Assembly (NCBI GenBank): GCA_014529385.2 | Contig: CM043959.1 | Coordinates: 6,820,966 to 6,884,965 of the forward strand | Source: Adiantum capillus-veneris | Lineage: Eukaryota; Streptophyta; Polypodiopsida; Polypodiales; Pteridaceae | Reading direction: 5' to 3' | Length of the DNA stretch: 64,000 nt | Shown here: positions 20,442-31,601 of the stretch, one piece after another | How the letters are laid out: every line of letters starts with the position of its first letter | How positions within the stretch are numbered: position 1 is the stretch's first letter | Notes under the pieces: model-generated | What the model was told of the DNA's origin: nothing | What the model saw: only the letters and a program-made list of their open reading frames with translations | Database searches by the model: none | Program-made: the position numbers and the translations under genes

Positions 20442-22689
20442 TGTTAACGTGTGTTGTTTTGCAAAACTACCTAATAATGCCCTTATAATTCATCAAAAAG
20501 GAAAAATTCACTGATAATATCTTCCCGATGAGTGTAAATAGTGTATATACTATCAGAAAATCATAAAAAATAGTCCTTTTTGGGTATTTTTCATCATTTT
20601 TGTTGAAAAGGAGGCTTAAAACTGGAGAAATCCAACAAAAAAATAATAAAGCTGTGTTTTTCAAGGGATTTTCTTAATTACTGGATTTTCACTTTCTTTT
20701 TTAGAGCATTTTTCTATTTTCTTTGATTTTTTTAAATAAAAAGGTCAAAAATCAATAATAAATAGCCGGGAAGCTCAGATGGAAAAATGGAAGACATAAT
20801 GGTGATAAGAAAGACAAGGCGGACAAGAAAAATTTTTCAACGAAATCAGAAGATGGAAGCGGGGAGGCTAAATTAGGAGACCAAGCCTACTTTTGCAAAA
20901 TTCTTGCAGAATGAGCAACAGGAATCCGATTTTGGAAATTTTTGAGCCTAACATAGATTTCACGGCCTAATAGGACTAACGGGGGAATTTGGGGAATATT
21001 GATTTGGGAAGTCCAGATATAGATAGCCAGGGTAGGCTAAAACCACTTCATTTCCACTTGGAGCTTTGTAGAGAGAGCATTTCGGCTTCTTTCGCGCGTC
21101 ATTCCGGAGCCCACAATTGAACTTTTTCAACGCCGTCTTACACGAGACATGAGGGGTAAGTTCCTTACTAATCAATAATCCATTTTGTACGGCTAAGTAG
21201 ATATAAAGGAAATTTGAGATTTTGAAATTTAAATAGACTCAAAATTGGCTAGTGGGCTTATCACATCATGTACTTTGGATGCATGATGACAAATTTTCAA
21301 AATTGCCCCATTTTGCCCAAAAGTTAAATAATCACGATTATTAACTTTTCTTTCAAAATTGACATTTTTTGGCCTAGACTGGTTATAGGTATGGTATAGA
21401 CCTTGGGTATGAATTATGAGGTGATTTGGATCAAGAAAAGTTGTTCATAACCCAAATTTTGGGCTTTCACAGACTTCTTTGCGTTTTTTTGGCAATTTTG
21501 CAAGTAAAGGGTGGTTATCTTAGCTCATACTTGATTTTTGGCATGTAATAGGTGTGTACACATGATAGGTGAGGTGAATTGACAATTTCCATGCAAAAAT
21601 GTTGCAAAAGTAAATAATCGTGATTATTTACTACAGTGACAAAAACTTTGCATTTCACATAAATTTTGACCTAAACATGTTTCATACACCTAATACAAGT
21701 CCTACATTGAATTTGGTCAAGTTTGGTCATGCCGGCATTACTTTGTGCTCTGTCGACTCTGAATTCATCATTTTTTTTGTGATTACTCTGTCTGTTAGGT
21801 TGGTCGGTCAACTTTGAGGCTTTGGACTTTTCTGTAACCTCGTCGTGAAGCTACCTGTCCAATTTTGGCTCATTTGGAGTCAGATTGGCCTCGTATGTCG
21901 AATTTGACACTTTGTAACCTTCGTGCAGTTTTCCGCTTTTCGAGGGTTTTACTTGATTGATTTATCCAGACCAATCATATACATTGTATATGAGCCTCAT
22001 TAGCAAGCCATCTGTGGGGTCAGGTCGGAATTCTGGCCTTTCCCAAAAAACCCTACTTCCCTACTGAGGACCCCCTTGACCCCCTCTGAATGATCATCTA
22101 ATGGTATGGAATGGTTCTATTATGTTAGGGCATGCTATGGTTCAAATCCCATCTGATTTGGTCAAGCTGGCAGGCTGCTATGGTCACTTTTAGGTCGTAG
22201 GTCTTCGTGCACTGGTCGGCTTCTAGGGTTTTTTCTAGGGCTTTACACTAGCCAATTTGAACGCGTTCGGCGTATTCTTGCCATTCTGAGCAATTTGCAC
22301 TCGGCACAAGCTTCCACCATTGCACCAGAGGTACACCCTTTGTGCTCTAACCTGGTTGACCAATAATATGTAAATGGTTTTAAGAGGTATCATACCAAAA
22401 GTTCTTTTAGTCTCTAGGTCATTTTTCAAGGAAGGCTATCTTGTGCACAAGGAATGTGAGTTGGTTTCTTGATAACTATCTCATTCTTAAGATTCAAATT
22501 CTTGTCTTACTATCGAGAATCTCTTTCTCATTTGTTAGATCAACCCTTAATTTCTTGATTGAATGCTAACTTAACTTTAGATTCTTTAAATAATGTGAAA
22601 AAAATATATACCATTAAAATATATAAATAACTCAAAGTTTTTTATTATCGATTTATAGTGGTTTATAAAATTCCCTATTGTTGCTGAGC
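20442..22689 (+). mobile_element. Putative 3' LTR-like region with palindrome-bearing repeats
   Basis: No gene is supported. A possible TATA (AGATATAGATAGCC, near 21015) is followed by a CT-rich R-like stretch and then by ~290-bp repeats like those of the 8.9-9.8 kb leader. Palindrome copies lie at 21323-21345 and 21610-21631. The start does not match the LTR at 7343, so this end may derive from a different element than the 5' LTR. The right border is unclear; the minus-strand gag remnant begins at about 22690. Confidence 0.4.
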
Positions 22690-23525
22690 TCTAAGATTGC
22701 TAAATGTGGCCAAGCGAGTGGCTCTTTTATCTTCCTTGTTCATTAAGGTTGGTTCTCCCATGATTGCATAAGCTCTGGCTCCTCTTGCTCTTCCTCTACC
22801 TTGTCCTCCATTTCTACCTCCTCTTAGATTTTCTCCTTGATTTTGAGGAATGGCTCTAGCAGTAGTTCGAGGGTTTTACTCTTCAGGACAGTTATTTCTA
22901 TAGTGCCCCATTTGATTGCATCCATAGCACCTAACGTTTGGGAAGGTCTGTTCCAAGTTCGCTGCTGCAGCTACTCCACGTTGTTGATATCCTTGGTTGA
23001 AAGTTCCCCTGGCTCTTTCTCTAAAGTTATTAAATCCATTATAGTTCCTTGTAAAGTTGGTTCCTTCAGTTGCAAGAGGTTTGGCCCTGGAAGGGCATCC
23101 TGAATTGATGTAGGCCTCATGCTTCGAGATGTGTACTCAAGGGTTTATTGAGGCCTTGACAGAAACGAGCAATCTGTTGCTCCATTGTGATCTGGGGAGC
23201 ATAGCATCGTAAGGACACAAATTTTGAGTAGTAATCTTCCAAAGAGAGTCCTAGCTAGCGTAGACCAAATGATTCATTCATCTTGATAGCCTGATGTGCA
23301 GGAGGGAGATAGTGTTCTTTGATTGCCTGCTTCAGTTTCTCCCAAGATGGACTACTCGTTGGATTATCTTTGCAGTGTTGCTTCCACCAGAGTCTGGCAT
23401 CTCCACTAAGACGGAATATACCCAACATTGCTTGGTTTTCCTGAGCAGTTCTTGCAGCTTTAAAATAGTCGTCCATAGCATCTAACCATGCTTCAGCATC
23501 TCGCTCTTGAAGGTAGGGAGTTGGA
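22690..23525 (-). pseudogene. Decayed Ty3 gag with CCHC zinc knuckle
   Basis: Read on the minus strand, the gag core begins with YLQERDAEAWLDAMDDYF and continues through FRLSGDARLWWKQHC and WEKLKQAIKEHYLPP (23255-23520). A frameshift and further changes follow. At 22884-22931 a canonical CCHC knuckle reads CYGCNQMGHYRNNC, followed by an arginine-glycine-rich tail. The element's pol is missing; the sequence at lower coordinates is unrelated. The capsid wording and the iMet primer site upstream fit a plant Ty3 element. Confidence 0.8.
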
Positions 23526-24406
23526 CTTGCTTTAGTAGTAGTTTTTTCACTTGAGTAACAATGTAAAGGCTATTTACGTGAGTATTATCCTGAGATTGAA
23601 TTAGTAGAATTTAGTACCAGATGAAATCTTTCTTACTTTTGCTCTTAACTTATCTTATACTCAGAACTTTTGCACGCGGGATCAAGACAATTGCCAAACC
23701 ATAAACAAACTGCTTATTGGCATACCCATCAAAACCATAGTATGTACAAGAGTTAATATAATCCATGAAGATCCTACTATGTACAAGGGTGACGACAATC
23801 CTATACTAGAATCTTGTGGACTTTGGGTGGCAGATATAGGATCAAAATATACAACATCTTTTGGTCCACTAAAACTAGGGCTTACACCTATGGGCCTAAT
23901 TGTACTTGGGTAGATTACTTTAGACACCTAAGCAAACAACCACTGATTTTGTGATACTTGGACATCATCTTTTACAAGGGTTTCCTCTGGATTCTCCATC
24001 CCAATGAAAAAGTATACTTCAATCACTTGAAGATCTTTGGCCCATTTGAATCTCTTCATATTTAGTTATAAACCTTCTAACTCTCCCGCATCAATGAAGA
24101 AAATTCCACCAGATCCTGATCACTTGATCCTCCAAGTGGGAGGAGAAAATCTCTTATCTATCCATTTTATCACGCTTTTTCTCATTGAATAGTGTCGGGA
24201 TAGGCAAGCCCTCATAAACGTAATGTTGAAATCCATGAATTTGTGGTAAGCCTGATGGAAATCTTCTTGCAAAGATGGGGATAATTCTCTCTTTTTTTCT
24301 CTCCCTCTTTTTGGTTGAATACCTCTTTAATTGAATTTGTCAAAGATCACTTATTTCAACCTAGCACCTTAAACTTTTTCCTAAGTCCAAGACTTAATTA
24401 ACAGAT
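23526..24406 (-). other. Leader between primer site and gag of the minus-strand Ty3 remnant
   Basis: About 880 bp separate the primer binding site from gag. I see no gene or repeat here. It is best read as the 5' untranslated leader of the minus-strand element. Confidence 0.45.
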
Positions 24407-24418
24407 GCTCTGATACCA
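24407..24418 (-). other. Primer binding site complementary to initiator tRNA-Met
   Basis: On the minus strand the sequence reads TGGTATCAGAGC, the standard plant retrotransposon site complementary to the 3' end of tRNA-iMet. Two bases separate it from the LTR boundary at 24421. Confidence 0.9.
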
Positions 24419-26159
24419 CTTGTGAGGTCCCCAACCCGCCCACACCAAAGGGAGATGGGGTCCTTGACAGGTCTCTAGGCCTAATAAAACTATGAGTCTC
24501 TAAACTTTTGGAAAATCTAAGAAATAGACCTTTACCATTAACAATGGCTTGGGTCTATAGCCCTAGAAGAAGGCCTAGTTTTGTCTCACAGCGAAAACGG
24601 GACAATAATTGAAAATTCTAAAACTATTTCAACCCTATAACTTCAACAATTTGGCCAAGGTAATTTCAACCATAACAGATATGAGGGCACAGCCGCCGCT
24701 AGTGAGCTTCTCTTCCGATTAGAGAAGTTTACTAAATGCTTTTAGTGCGCGGAAATGGATAGTTACCTGACTAATCAAGTCTATCCGTCCATGATTGACA
24801 ACCTTAGTCAATCCCCACTTACCATCCCACACTCACACATGATTTCTTTGTTTTCTAATTACTATCACATTTTTTTTACATTTAAAATAATGGATTCATT
24901 TTCAAACTTTCCATCACAGTGATTCCTTTTATCAAGTATTAAAGACAACATTGAAAAACATTCTTTTAGCAAACAGACAGCTTTAAACTTAAAACAGGTT
25001 ACTGTCAATCAAAACATTGTCCATAATAACCCTGACAAGTAGTCTTCTTGTCTCAAGACCACCTAAGGGTGAAAAAGGGCACCCATTCCTTGTTCACTAT
25101 CCGGGGTGGATAAACTCCCACTCAAAGTTCGGGGTGCCCATACACCAAACCAGTTGCCCAGACAACCGGGTGGCTCCCGTAGGATTAAAAAACGGTATCC
25201 TAACTTATGTAGAAACATCAAGACATGACACGGAGTAAAAACTCATCGTTCATGGGGGTAACCGTCTTATCCTGGCTGGAAAGCCATCATTATTCATCAA
25301 AATATACCAAGGAGTCGGAGGTGTCTTGAGACAAACTCTCTTAAGGATGATCAATCATTTTTTTCTAATTCAACCAATTTTAATCCCAACAATTCATTCC
25401 TAATTTTACAAACAAATGCACGTTAGTTTCTTGGAAGACGTCTTCCGTTTTCAGCTAGTTTTTACATTTCCTTATTCCTTATGCAATGTTAATATTTAAA
25501 CAAAAACTTGAATTATCTAATCTTAATTATAACAAAAACCCACCTGGGAATGATCTGACATCTATTGCAGCATCGAGGCCTGTACACTCTCATCAGTAGG
25601 CCTAAAACTAGGTCCGACTTCGTCGTCGTGCGACGTTCTAGTTCTTTTTGGAGCTCCGTCCTCATCATCAGAAGTAAGATTTGCTCGAGTCTTTTTAGGT
25701 ACCATAACTTCTTATCCTTTTAAAAAAGGATGTTTAATCATTAGGTAAATTATCCAAAAGCTAGACTTATTTTCTGTATTCAATCCTAACTAATCAAGGT
25801 TAAATTTGTAGTCTTCTTGGTAAATTCTTGACCTAGTAATTTTTTATTTGCCTATATAAGAACAATGACTTTTCCAAAGCTTCCCTAAGGGTTTTCTAAG
25901 TTCTCCTAATTTTCTTATAATTTTTAATATTTTTTTTCTAATTTTCTCATCGAATTTTAAGCTTGAAATTTGCTTATTTTGAGCTTAATATTTATTTTAT
26001 TTGTTTTCTTTTAATGATTTCATTTTCTCAACTTTATATCATTGGTTTACACTTACTGTAATTATTTTAGAAACTTTTGACTGCAACGTCTATTTAGTTT
26101 AATTAATCTTTAGCTAAAAATAGAGTTTTTGATCAATTATAATTTTCTAACTGTCTAAT

Positions 26160-28180
26160 TACCTATGGTATAATTATCACAAGTAGATAATGATAGTTAT
26201 GACCTCTGATAATTATCTTTTATTTTTTCAAGTTAATTAACTAATTTCCTCCTATTTTTTAAAACCAAAATTGGTATAATTTGACGTAGATAAATAGATA
26301 TATTAATTTTCTAATTTAAAATAGTTATCACGTCTTTCTTATCATGTAAACTAACTTTCATAAATAGCATCTAAATTATCTAACATGATTTACTAATTTT
26401 TTTCTTAAATTTTTATTAGTATAGTTTGTCTTCGATAAATATTTATATTAATTTTTTAACCTTAAGATAATTATCACGATTTTTCTATCATCTAATAAAT
26501 AGCACCTAACTATCTAACATGATTTACTAGTTTTTTCCTTTAATCTTCAGCTAGAATATATATAATTTGACTTAGATAAATATCTATATTAATTTTTCAA
26601 CCTTAAGATAATTATCATGGTTTCTTTATCATGTAATCTAACTCTAATAAATAGCATTTAGTTATCTAACATGATTTACTAATTTTTTTTCTCAATTTAT
26701 AATAAAAATCAGACAATATTAACTAGATAATTAGCTAAATTGATTATCTGTGCTTAAGATAATTATCCCGACTTTCTAATGTTGTTTTTCATCTATGATA
26801 TTTATTATATAATTATATAAATAAATTTGCTATAATAATTAGCTAAAGTGAATATTTGTGCTTAAGATAATTATCTCGACTTCTTAATGTTGTTTACCAT
26901 CTCTGATAATGTTCTTTTCAATTTACAATAAAAATCAGACAATATTGGCTAAGATAATTAGCTAAGTGATTATCTGTGCTCAAGATAATTATCCCAATTT
27001 TCTAATGTTGTTTCTCTGATAATTACTATGTAATGATATAAATAAAATTGCTAAGTTTTTTTTCCAATTTATGGTCAAAATCACACAATATTAGCTTAGG
27101 TAATTAGCTAAACTGATTATCTTTGCTTAAGATATTATCCCAACTTTTTATTGCTGTTTTTTATCTTTGATAATTATTATGTAATTATATAAATTAATTT
27201 ATTAATTTCTCTTTCTAACCTATAATCAAAATAAGATAATATTAGCTAAGATAATTAGCTGAATTGATTTTTTGTGCATGGCCTAATTATCTTGACTTTC
27301 TTACAGTGATTTTTAACTGTGATATTTATTGTATAATTATTTAAGTATTTAGCTAATTTTTTTTTCAATTTATACTTAAAAATAATTTATTTTGGTCTAA
27401 TTTATTAGATAAAATAATTTTCTGTGCATGACCTAATTATCTCGGCTTCTTAACATTGATTTTTATCTTTGATAATTACTGTATAATTATCTATGTGATT
27501 TAGTTTTTTTTTTCTTTAATTTATGCTCAAAAACAGATAATTTTAACATAATTAATTAGATAAATTAATTTTTTTGTGCATGGTGTAATTATCTCGACTT
27601 TCTAACAGTGTTTTCTAGCTCTGATAAATATTGTATAATTATCTAAATGATTTAGCTAATTTCTCTCTTTAATTTATACTAAAAAGAGATAATTTTGACG
27701 TAATTAATTAGATAAACTAATTTTCTATGCATGACCTAATTATCTTAGCTTCCTAACATTGATTTTTTTTTGTGTGATAATTATTGTATGATTATCTAAG
27801 TGATTTAGCTAATTTTTTTCTTTAATTTATGCTAAAAAAGAGACAATTTTGATTGAATTAATTATGTAAATTAATTTTATGTGCATGGCTTAATTATTCC
27901 AACTTTCTAACATTGATTTTTAGCTCTGATAATTATTGTATAATCATTTAAGTGATTTAGCTTTTTTTTCCCTTTAATTTATGTTAGAAAACAGACAATT
28001 TTGACCTAATTAATTAGCTATACTAATTTTTTGTGCATGGCCTAATTATCTTGGCTTCCTAACAAGGTTTCTTAGCTCTGATAATTATGGTATAATTATC
28101 TAAGCGTGTTCATTAATTTGTCTTTTATTTTATGATTAAAAATAGTTAATTTTTGTCTAATTAATTAGGTAGATCACTCA
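26160..28180. repeat. AT-rich tandem array, units about 110-155 bp
   Basis: Diverged tandem units each carry a TAATTATC block. In the best-preserved part, GTGCATG followed by an AATTATC block recurs at 27274, 27424, 27576, 27727, 27881 and 28033, with spacings of 150-154 bp. Older units with CTTAAGATAATTATC lie at about 26460, 26601, 26752, 26860, 26978 and 27125. About 13 units are visible by eye. No coding function is supported. Confidence 0.85.
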
Positions 28181-28337
28181 AAAAATTAAGATTTAATTTC
28201 TCTGGCTTTTGCACAGTATAACCAAGCTTTGAAAATTATACTATAACTATGTAAGTTTAAATACTATTTTTCTTCATAAATCAATCTAAAATTAACCATT
28301 TTTAGCTTAATATACAACAATTAATTAATTAGATTAC

Positions 28338-28385
28338 TGATCAAACTTAAAAAAGTTTGATCACTACTTAAAAAAGTAGTGATCA
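28338..28385. other. Two overlapping, mutually exclusive hairpins
   Basis: TGATCAAACTT at 28338-28348 pairs perfectly with AAGTTTGATCA at 28353-28363 around an AAAA loop. TGATCACTACTT at 28358-28369 pairs perfectly with AAGTAGTGATCA at 28374-28385 around another AAAA loop. The TGATCA at 28358-28363 is shared, so only one full hairpin can form at a time. It lies inside the putative R region of the minus-strand LTR. Confidence 0.9.
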
Positions 28386-28632
28386 AAATTCTAATGATAA
28401 TTTAGAAAGTAATTAATAATAGAGAAAGCTTAATCTCTTTAATTGATAGTTTAATTAAGAGAAATTAATCAAAACTTAAGCTATTTTTTAATTAACCAAA
28501 ATTAGATTAATTACCTCGATTAATTACAAAAAGGTTTTACTCTCTAAGTAATTTTTGAGAGGTGTTCTCTTATACGCAAGAGAAATCTATCAGAACTCTG
28601 AGTTTGTGTTCAATTGTGAAGAGGGGGACCCT

Positions 28633-28639
28633 TTTATAG
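28633..28639 (-). promoter_or_regulatory. TATA box of the minus-strand LTR
   Basis: On the minus strand GGCTATAAAAGGGTCCCC is a strong plant TATA box and would direct transcription toward lower coordinates, through the hairpins and AT-rich array into gag. Confidence 0.6.
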
Positions 28640-29119
28640 CCTTTTAGGGCTCATAAGCTATTTCTTACAATTCATTGCACTTCAAGGCAGCCCCCAACTT
28701 CCCCCTAGTGCCACCTATTGCTAAATCAAGCTTAGGCAAGTTCATTATTGCTCCACACAACCCTCAAATGCACTAAATCGACCCTGCTATTTTTCTGACC
28801 CTTTTCATGATTAATTTTGAAAATGTATATAAATATCTAAGAATTTTATGATAAAAATCTTTTACAGCAATGATTACCAAAACCTTACAATTTATTCAAT
28901 TAATTCAATCAACAATGTAAACTTCCAGTGGTCAAAACTGTGTAACTTCTATCGGAATTCAGTTTTGAAAATTTCTAGCCATAATAAAGACATAATTACG
29001 AGTCCAAAAATACCAATATTTGCGACGGTCGAATAATTCTACGTTGCTTTTTCAATAATCATGTCAATTTAATTAAGTTTTATATAATCTTTAAGATTTC
29101 AAAAACTGGAAACCTTACA

Positions 29120-30380
29120 AGAAGCATCTAGCAACAAACGATGCATCTGTTGTCTGGGAGGGGGGAGGGAACGTGCCCTTCAATAAGGCAATCCCAATTG
29201 CACCCATCACATGGAGCCCCACTATTCAATAATCACCCGAATTCTCTATGTTTACAATGTGAAGGGAAGCTAGGATAGGATGATTTGAGAATATCACAGC
29301 ATCATTTCATTACTTGAACCCAGTAAATACCAGTGGGCCCTTTCCAAGTGGTGCAGAAATCAGCTTCTGGAAATTTGCAATTGTGGCTCCTCAAGCATGG
29401 CCCACAATGTCCCTTGCAAATTGATACACTTCTCTATCAATTTTTTTTTGAGGTAACTAGGAAAACTGATATGATTGTGTACTGAAAATCAGCCAAAGGC
29501 ATAAACTAAATTCATGAAGTACAGATCTCATGACAATTGCACACTTCTTAATCCATGACCGGAACCATGTCCGGACTCTTGAGGTGCATTTATTAGAACC
29601 GAATTTGATTGTTTGAGAATGTAAGCTGCAGTGTGAAGGTCATCTGCAATCGATGTGCCAAACTCTTTGGACTTACCGGAGTCCGGATGTGAGCTTGATT
29701 CTTCAGGCACAACAAGAGCTGACCAGCCACCCATACAGCAGAGTGTCACTTCCTGGCTGTTTTCATGGCTAAAATGAGAGGCCCGGCGTGGATAAATGAG
29801 GCTTGAAAATCCAGCAAGTGGTGATATTTCAAAAAATTCCATCTTCACGTTGGGGTGGCACAACTTGGTCTACACCCCAGCGTATAACACCCATTAAGGA
29901 GTACATGAGTCTTACATTGCGTACAAAAGGAGGAATAACTGCTGTCAGATTAAACAGTGCTAGTGAATTGAAACCCAAGCATGTGATGAGAAATGACACA
30001 ACCATACGTAACAATGTTCAGTGCAAATGACAAGTCATACTTGATCCTATCAAGCGCCTCAACTGCCATTAATAAAGTGACTGCATCCTTTCCACCAGAG
30101 TATGCTGTTATCCAACAGATTTGATCATTCCAAGCTCGACACCAGAAATGTAAAGCATTACACGCTGATGTCCCTTTCCCGATTCCAGTTACTGGGATAC
30201 TCTAGTCCCAGTCATTCAGTAAAAACCTACGAGCCAGCCTTGTTTGACTAGCATGGCTTCAGAGCCTAATTATGCATATACAACAATAGTCCAACTCAAG
30301 GTTTCACACGTGAATCATATCATACATTTGCATGTGTCACATTATTGCAGCAAATGTAAAGAACAGGAAAACAACATCCA
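29120..30380 (-). other. Region downstream of the PORR gene, with an unassigned open reading
   Basis: This may include the 3' untranslated part of the PORR transcript. An open reading of 111 codons lies at 29528-29863 on the minus strand (FFEISPLAGFSSLIYPRRA), preceded by AG that could be a splice acceptor. Another open reading lies near 30020-30150 (ITAYSGGKDAVTLLMAVEAL). I do not recognise either; the SGGKD string recalls PP-loop ATP pyrophosphatases, but the surrounding sequence does not convince me. They may be exons of a decayed gene or chance. Confidence 0.3.
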
Positions 30381-31601
30381 TCACAGTTTAAATTTTGCAT
30401 TCCTGATAGCATTCTTCATCATGGCCCGTAGCCGAGGCCCATTGTGTACCATCTTAGCAAATCTTTTTTTCAAAATCAGCAGTGGATGTGCAGCTCCAAT
30501 AAGCTGTTTACTGTCATACGCCTCCCGCAGGTATAAAGTGTGGACAGCACCCTTGACACTGATGTAGAATATACCAGGATACCGATTTACTGCCTTGTAG
30601 ATGTTTCCTGGAAGCTTGAACTCGGAATGGAAGTGATTGAGGACTTCAATCGTTATTTTCTTCTGAATGGTCAGACTAAGGAGTTCATGCAAAAACGCAA
30701 CCATTCTTCTATCGCCAAGGGGTGTCCCAATCTCTATGTTATCTGCATTCTCGTAAGGGCTAACAAAAGGGAGCTTTTGCCATTCTTGAAGATAAGCAAT
30801 TGCCTTCCTCCTGGGCACAACACCGGCAGTATACTTAAGATGATAAGAAGGGGGGTATCCTAGTGACTCTACATTCCCCATGCCTGACTTTTGGGCACTA
30901 AGCTTTGCCCTTTTCTCAAACTCTGTCATGGCCAGCCCCTCATCCCAAACCATGAGCTCGAGAATCTGGTAAGGTTTTCCATTCTGTGCAAGGTTGAAAT
31001 ACTCAGGGTATTTGGGGACAACTCTGGTGAGAAGGTCATCTGGAAAACCGAGGAAAGGGGCCAACATGAGAACACGGTTAGCACGCATCGATTGACCATG
31101 AGTTAACATCAGCAATCGTCGGAGCTTTCCCACTATCAAGGGCTCCTGCCTCTCATGAATCAGCCTCTCCTGCTCTACAAGCTCCTTTGCCTCAGGCGTG
31201 AGCTTCAGCCATAGGCGATGCTCATCAGGATGCATGTATATCTGGAAAATAGTGGGGTAGTCCTTCATAAGTTCTTCAAACTTCTCTTCAGTGGTGCGCA
31301 CACCCAGAAATCTGCGTCTGAGTGTGAGGTACTGAAGAGGTATAGTCTCCTTCTTGAACTGCAAGAAGGTATCTTTGATCCTGAGCAGAGGAGCTATATC
31401 CTTCTCCAGCTCTGCGACATGTTCGAAAGAACGATCTTTCTTCACTCTGATCTTAGGGATCGGCGCATTCAGCAGCTTGGAGCTCGAAGCAAAGAAACGC
31501 GCCTTGCTGAAGCTACAGAAGAGCTTTAGTGAAAAGCTCGGCGCAGTGTTTCCATACCCTTCTGCGTTCAAGATCGAACGCCTCAACACTCGCGCCGCCA
31601 T
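30381..31601 (-). CDS. PORR-domain organelle RNA-binding protein, intact
   Basis: This 406-residue protein belongs to the plant organelle RNA recognition (PORR) family, whose characterised members bind group II introns and promote splicing in chloroplasts or mitochondria. The start is the ATG at 31601 (GAAAATGGCGG, a strong plant context); the open frame extends six codons further without an ATG. Residues 1-45 are rich in Arg, Ser and Ala (ARVLRRSILNAEG, ARFFASSSK) and fit a mitochondrial or plastid presequence. The PORR domain follows: IRVKKDRSFEHV, then LRRRFLGVRTTEEKFEEL, LWLKLTPEAKELVEQE, LRRLLMLTHGQSMRANRV, FPDDLLTRVVPKYPEYFN, LMVWDEGLAM, then KLPGNIYKAVNRYPGIFYIS. No intron, stop or frameshift is present. 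It is flanked on both sides by retrotransposons. The exact ortholog and target intron cannot be assigned here. Confidence 0.92.
   Translation of the reverse strand: MAARVLRRSILNAEGYGNTAPSFSLKLFCSFSKARFFASSSKLLNAPIPKIRVKKDRSFEHVAELEKDIAPLLRIKDTFLQFKKETIPLQYLTLRRRFLGVRTTEEKFEELMKDYPTIFQIYMHPDEHRLWLKLTPEAKELVEQERLIHERQEPLIVGKLRRLLMLTHGQSMRANRVLMLAPFLGFPDDLLTRVVPKYPEYFNLAQNGKPYQILELMVWDEGLAMTEFEKRAKLSAQKSGMGNVESLGYPPSYHLKYTAGVVPRRKAIAYLQEWQKLPFVSPYENADNIEIGTPLGDRRMVAFLHELLSLTIQKKITIEVLNHFHSEFKLPGNIYKAVNRYPGIFYISVKGAVHTLYLREAYDSKQLIGAAHPLLILKKRFAKMVHNGPRLRAMMKNAIRNAKFKL

Larger units (their letters stand above)
24421..29119 (-). mobile_element. Putative 4.7-kb 5' LTR of the minus-strand Ty3 element
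   Basis: On the plus strand the segment opens TGTGAGGTCC next to the iMet primer site and closes CCTTACA at 29119. This gives near-matching inverted ends (TGTGAGG and TGTAAGG). A minus-strand TATA box at 28633-28639 would leave about 480 bp of U3 and about 4.2 kb of R-U5. The interior is very AT-rich and holds a tandem array and overlapping hairpins. The outer end is inferred, as no second LTR copy is present. A shorter LTR with an unrelated AT-rich insertion is possible. Confidence 0.45.

Noticed and set aside
28338-28385. Hairpins as a transcription terminator
   Set aside because: There is no bacterial context, and the hairpins lie inside an AT-rich plant LTR.
29980-30150. PP-loop ATPase gene from the SGGKD string
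   Set aside because: Only one short motif is present, with no further conserved blocks and no intact frame.
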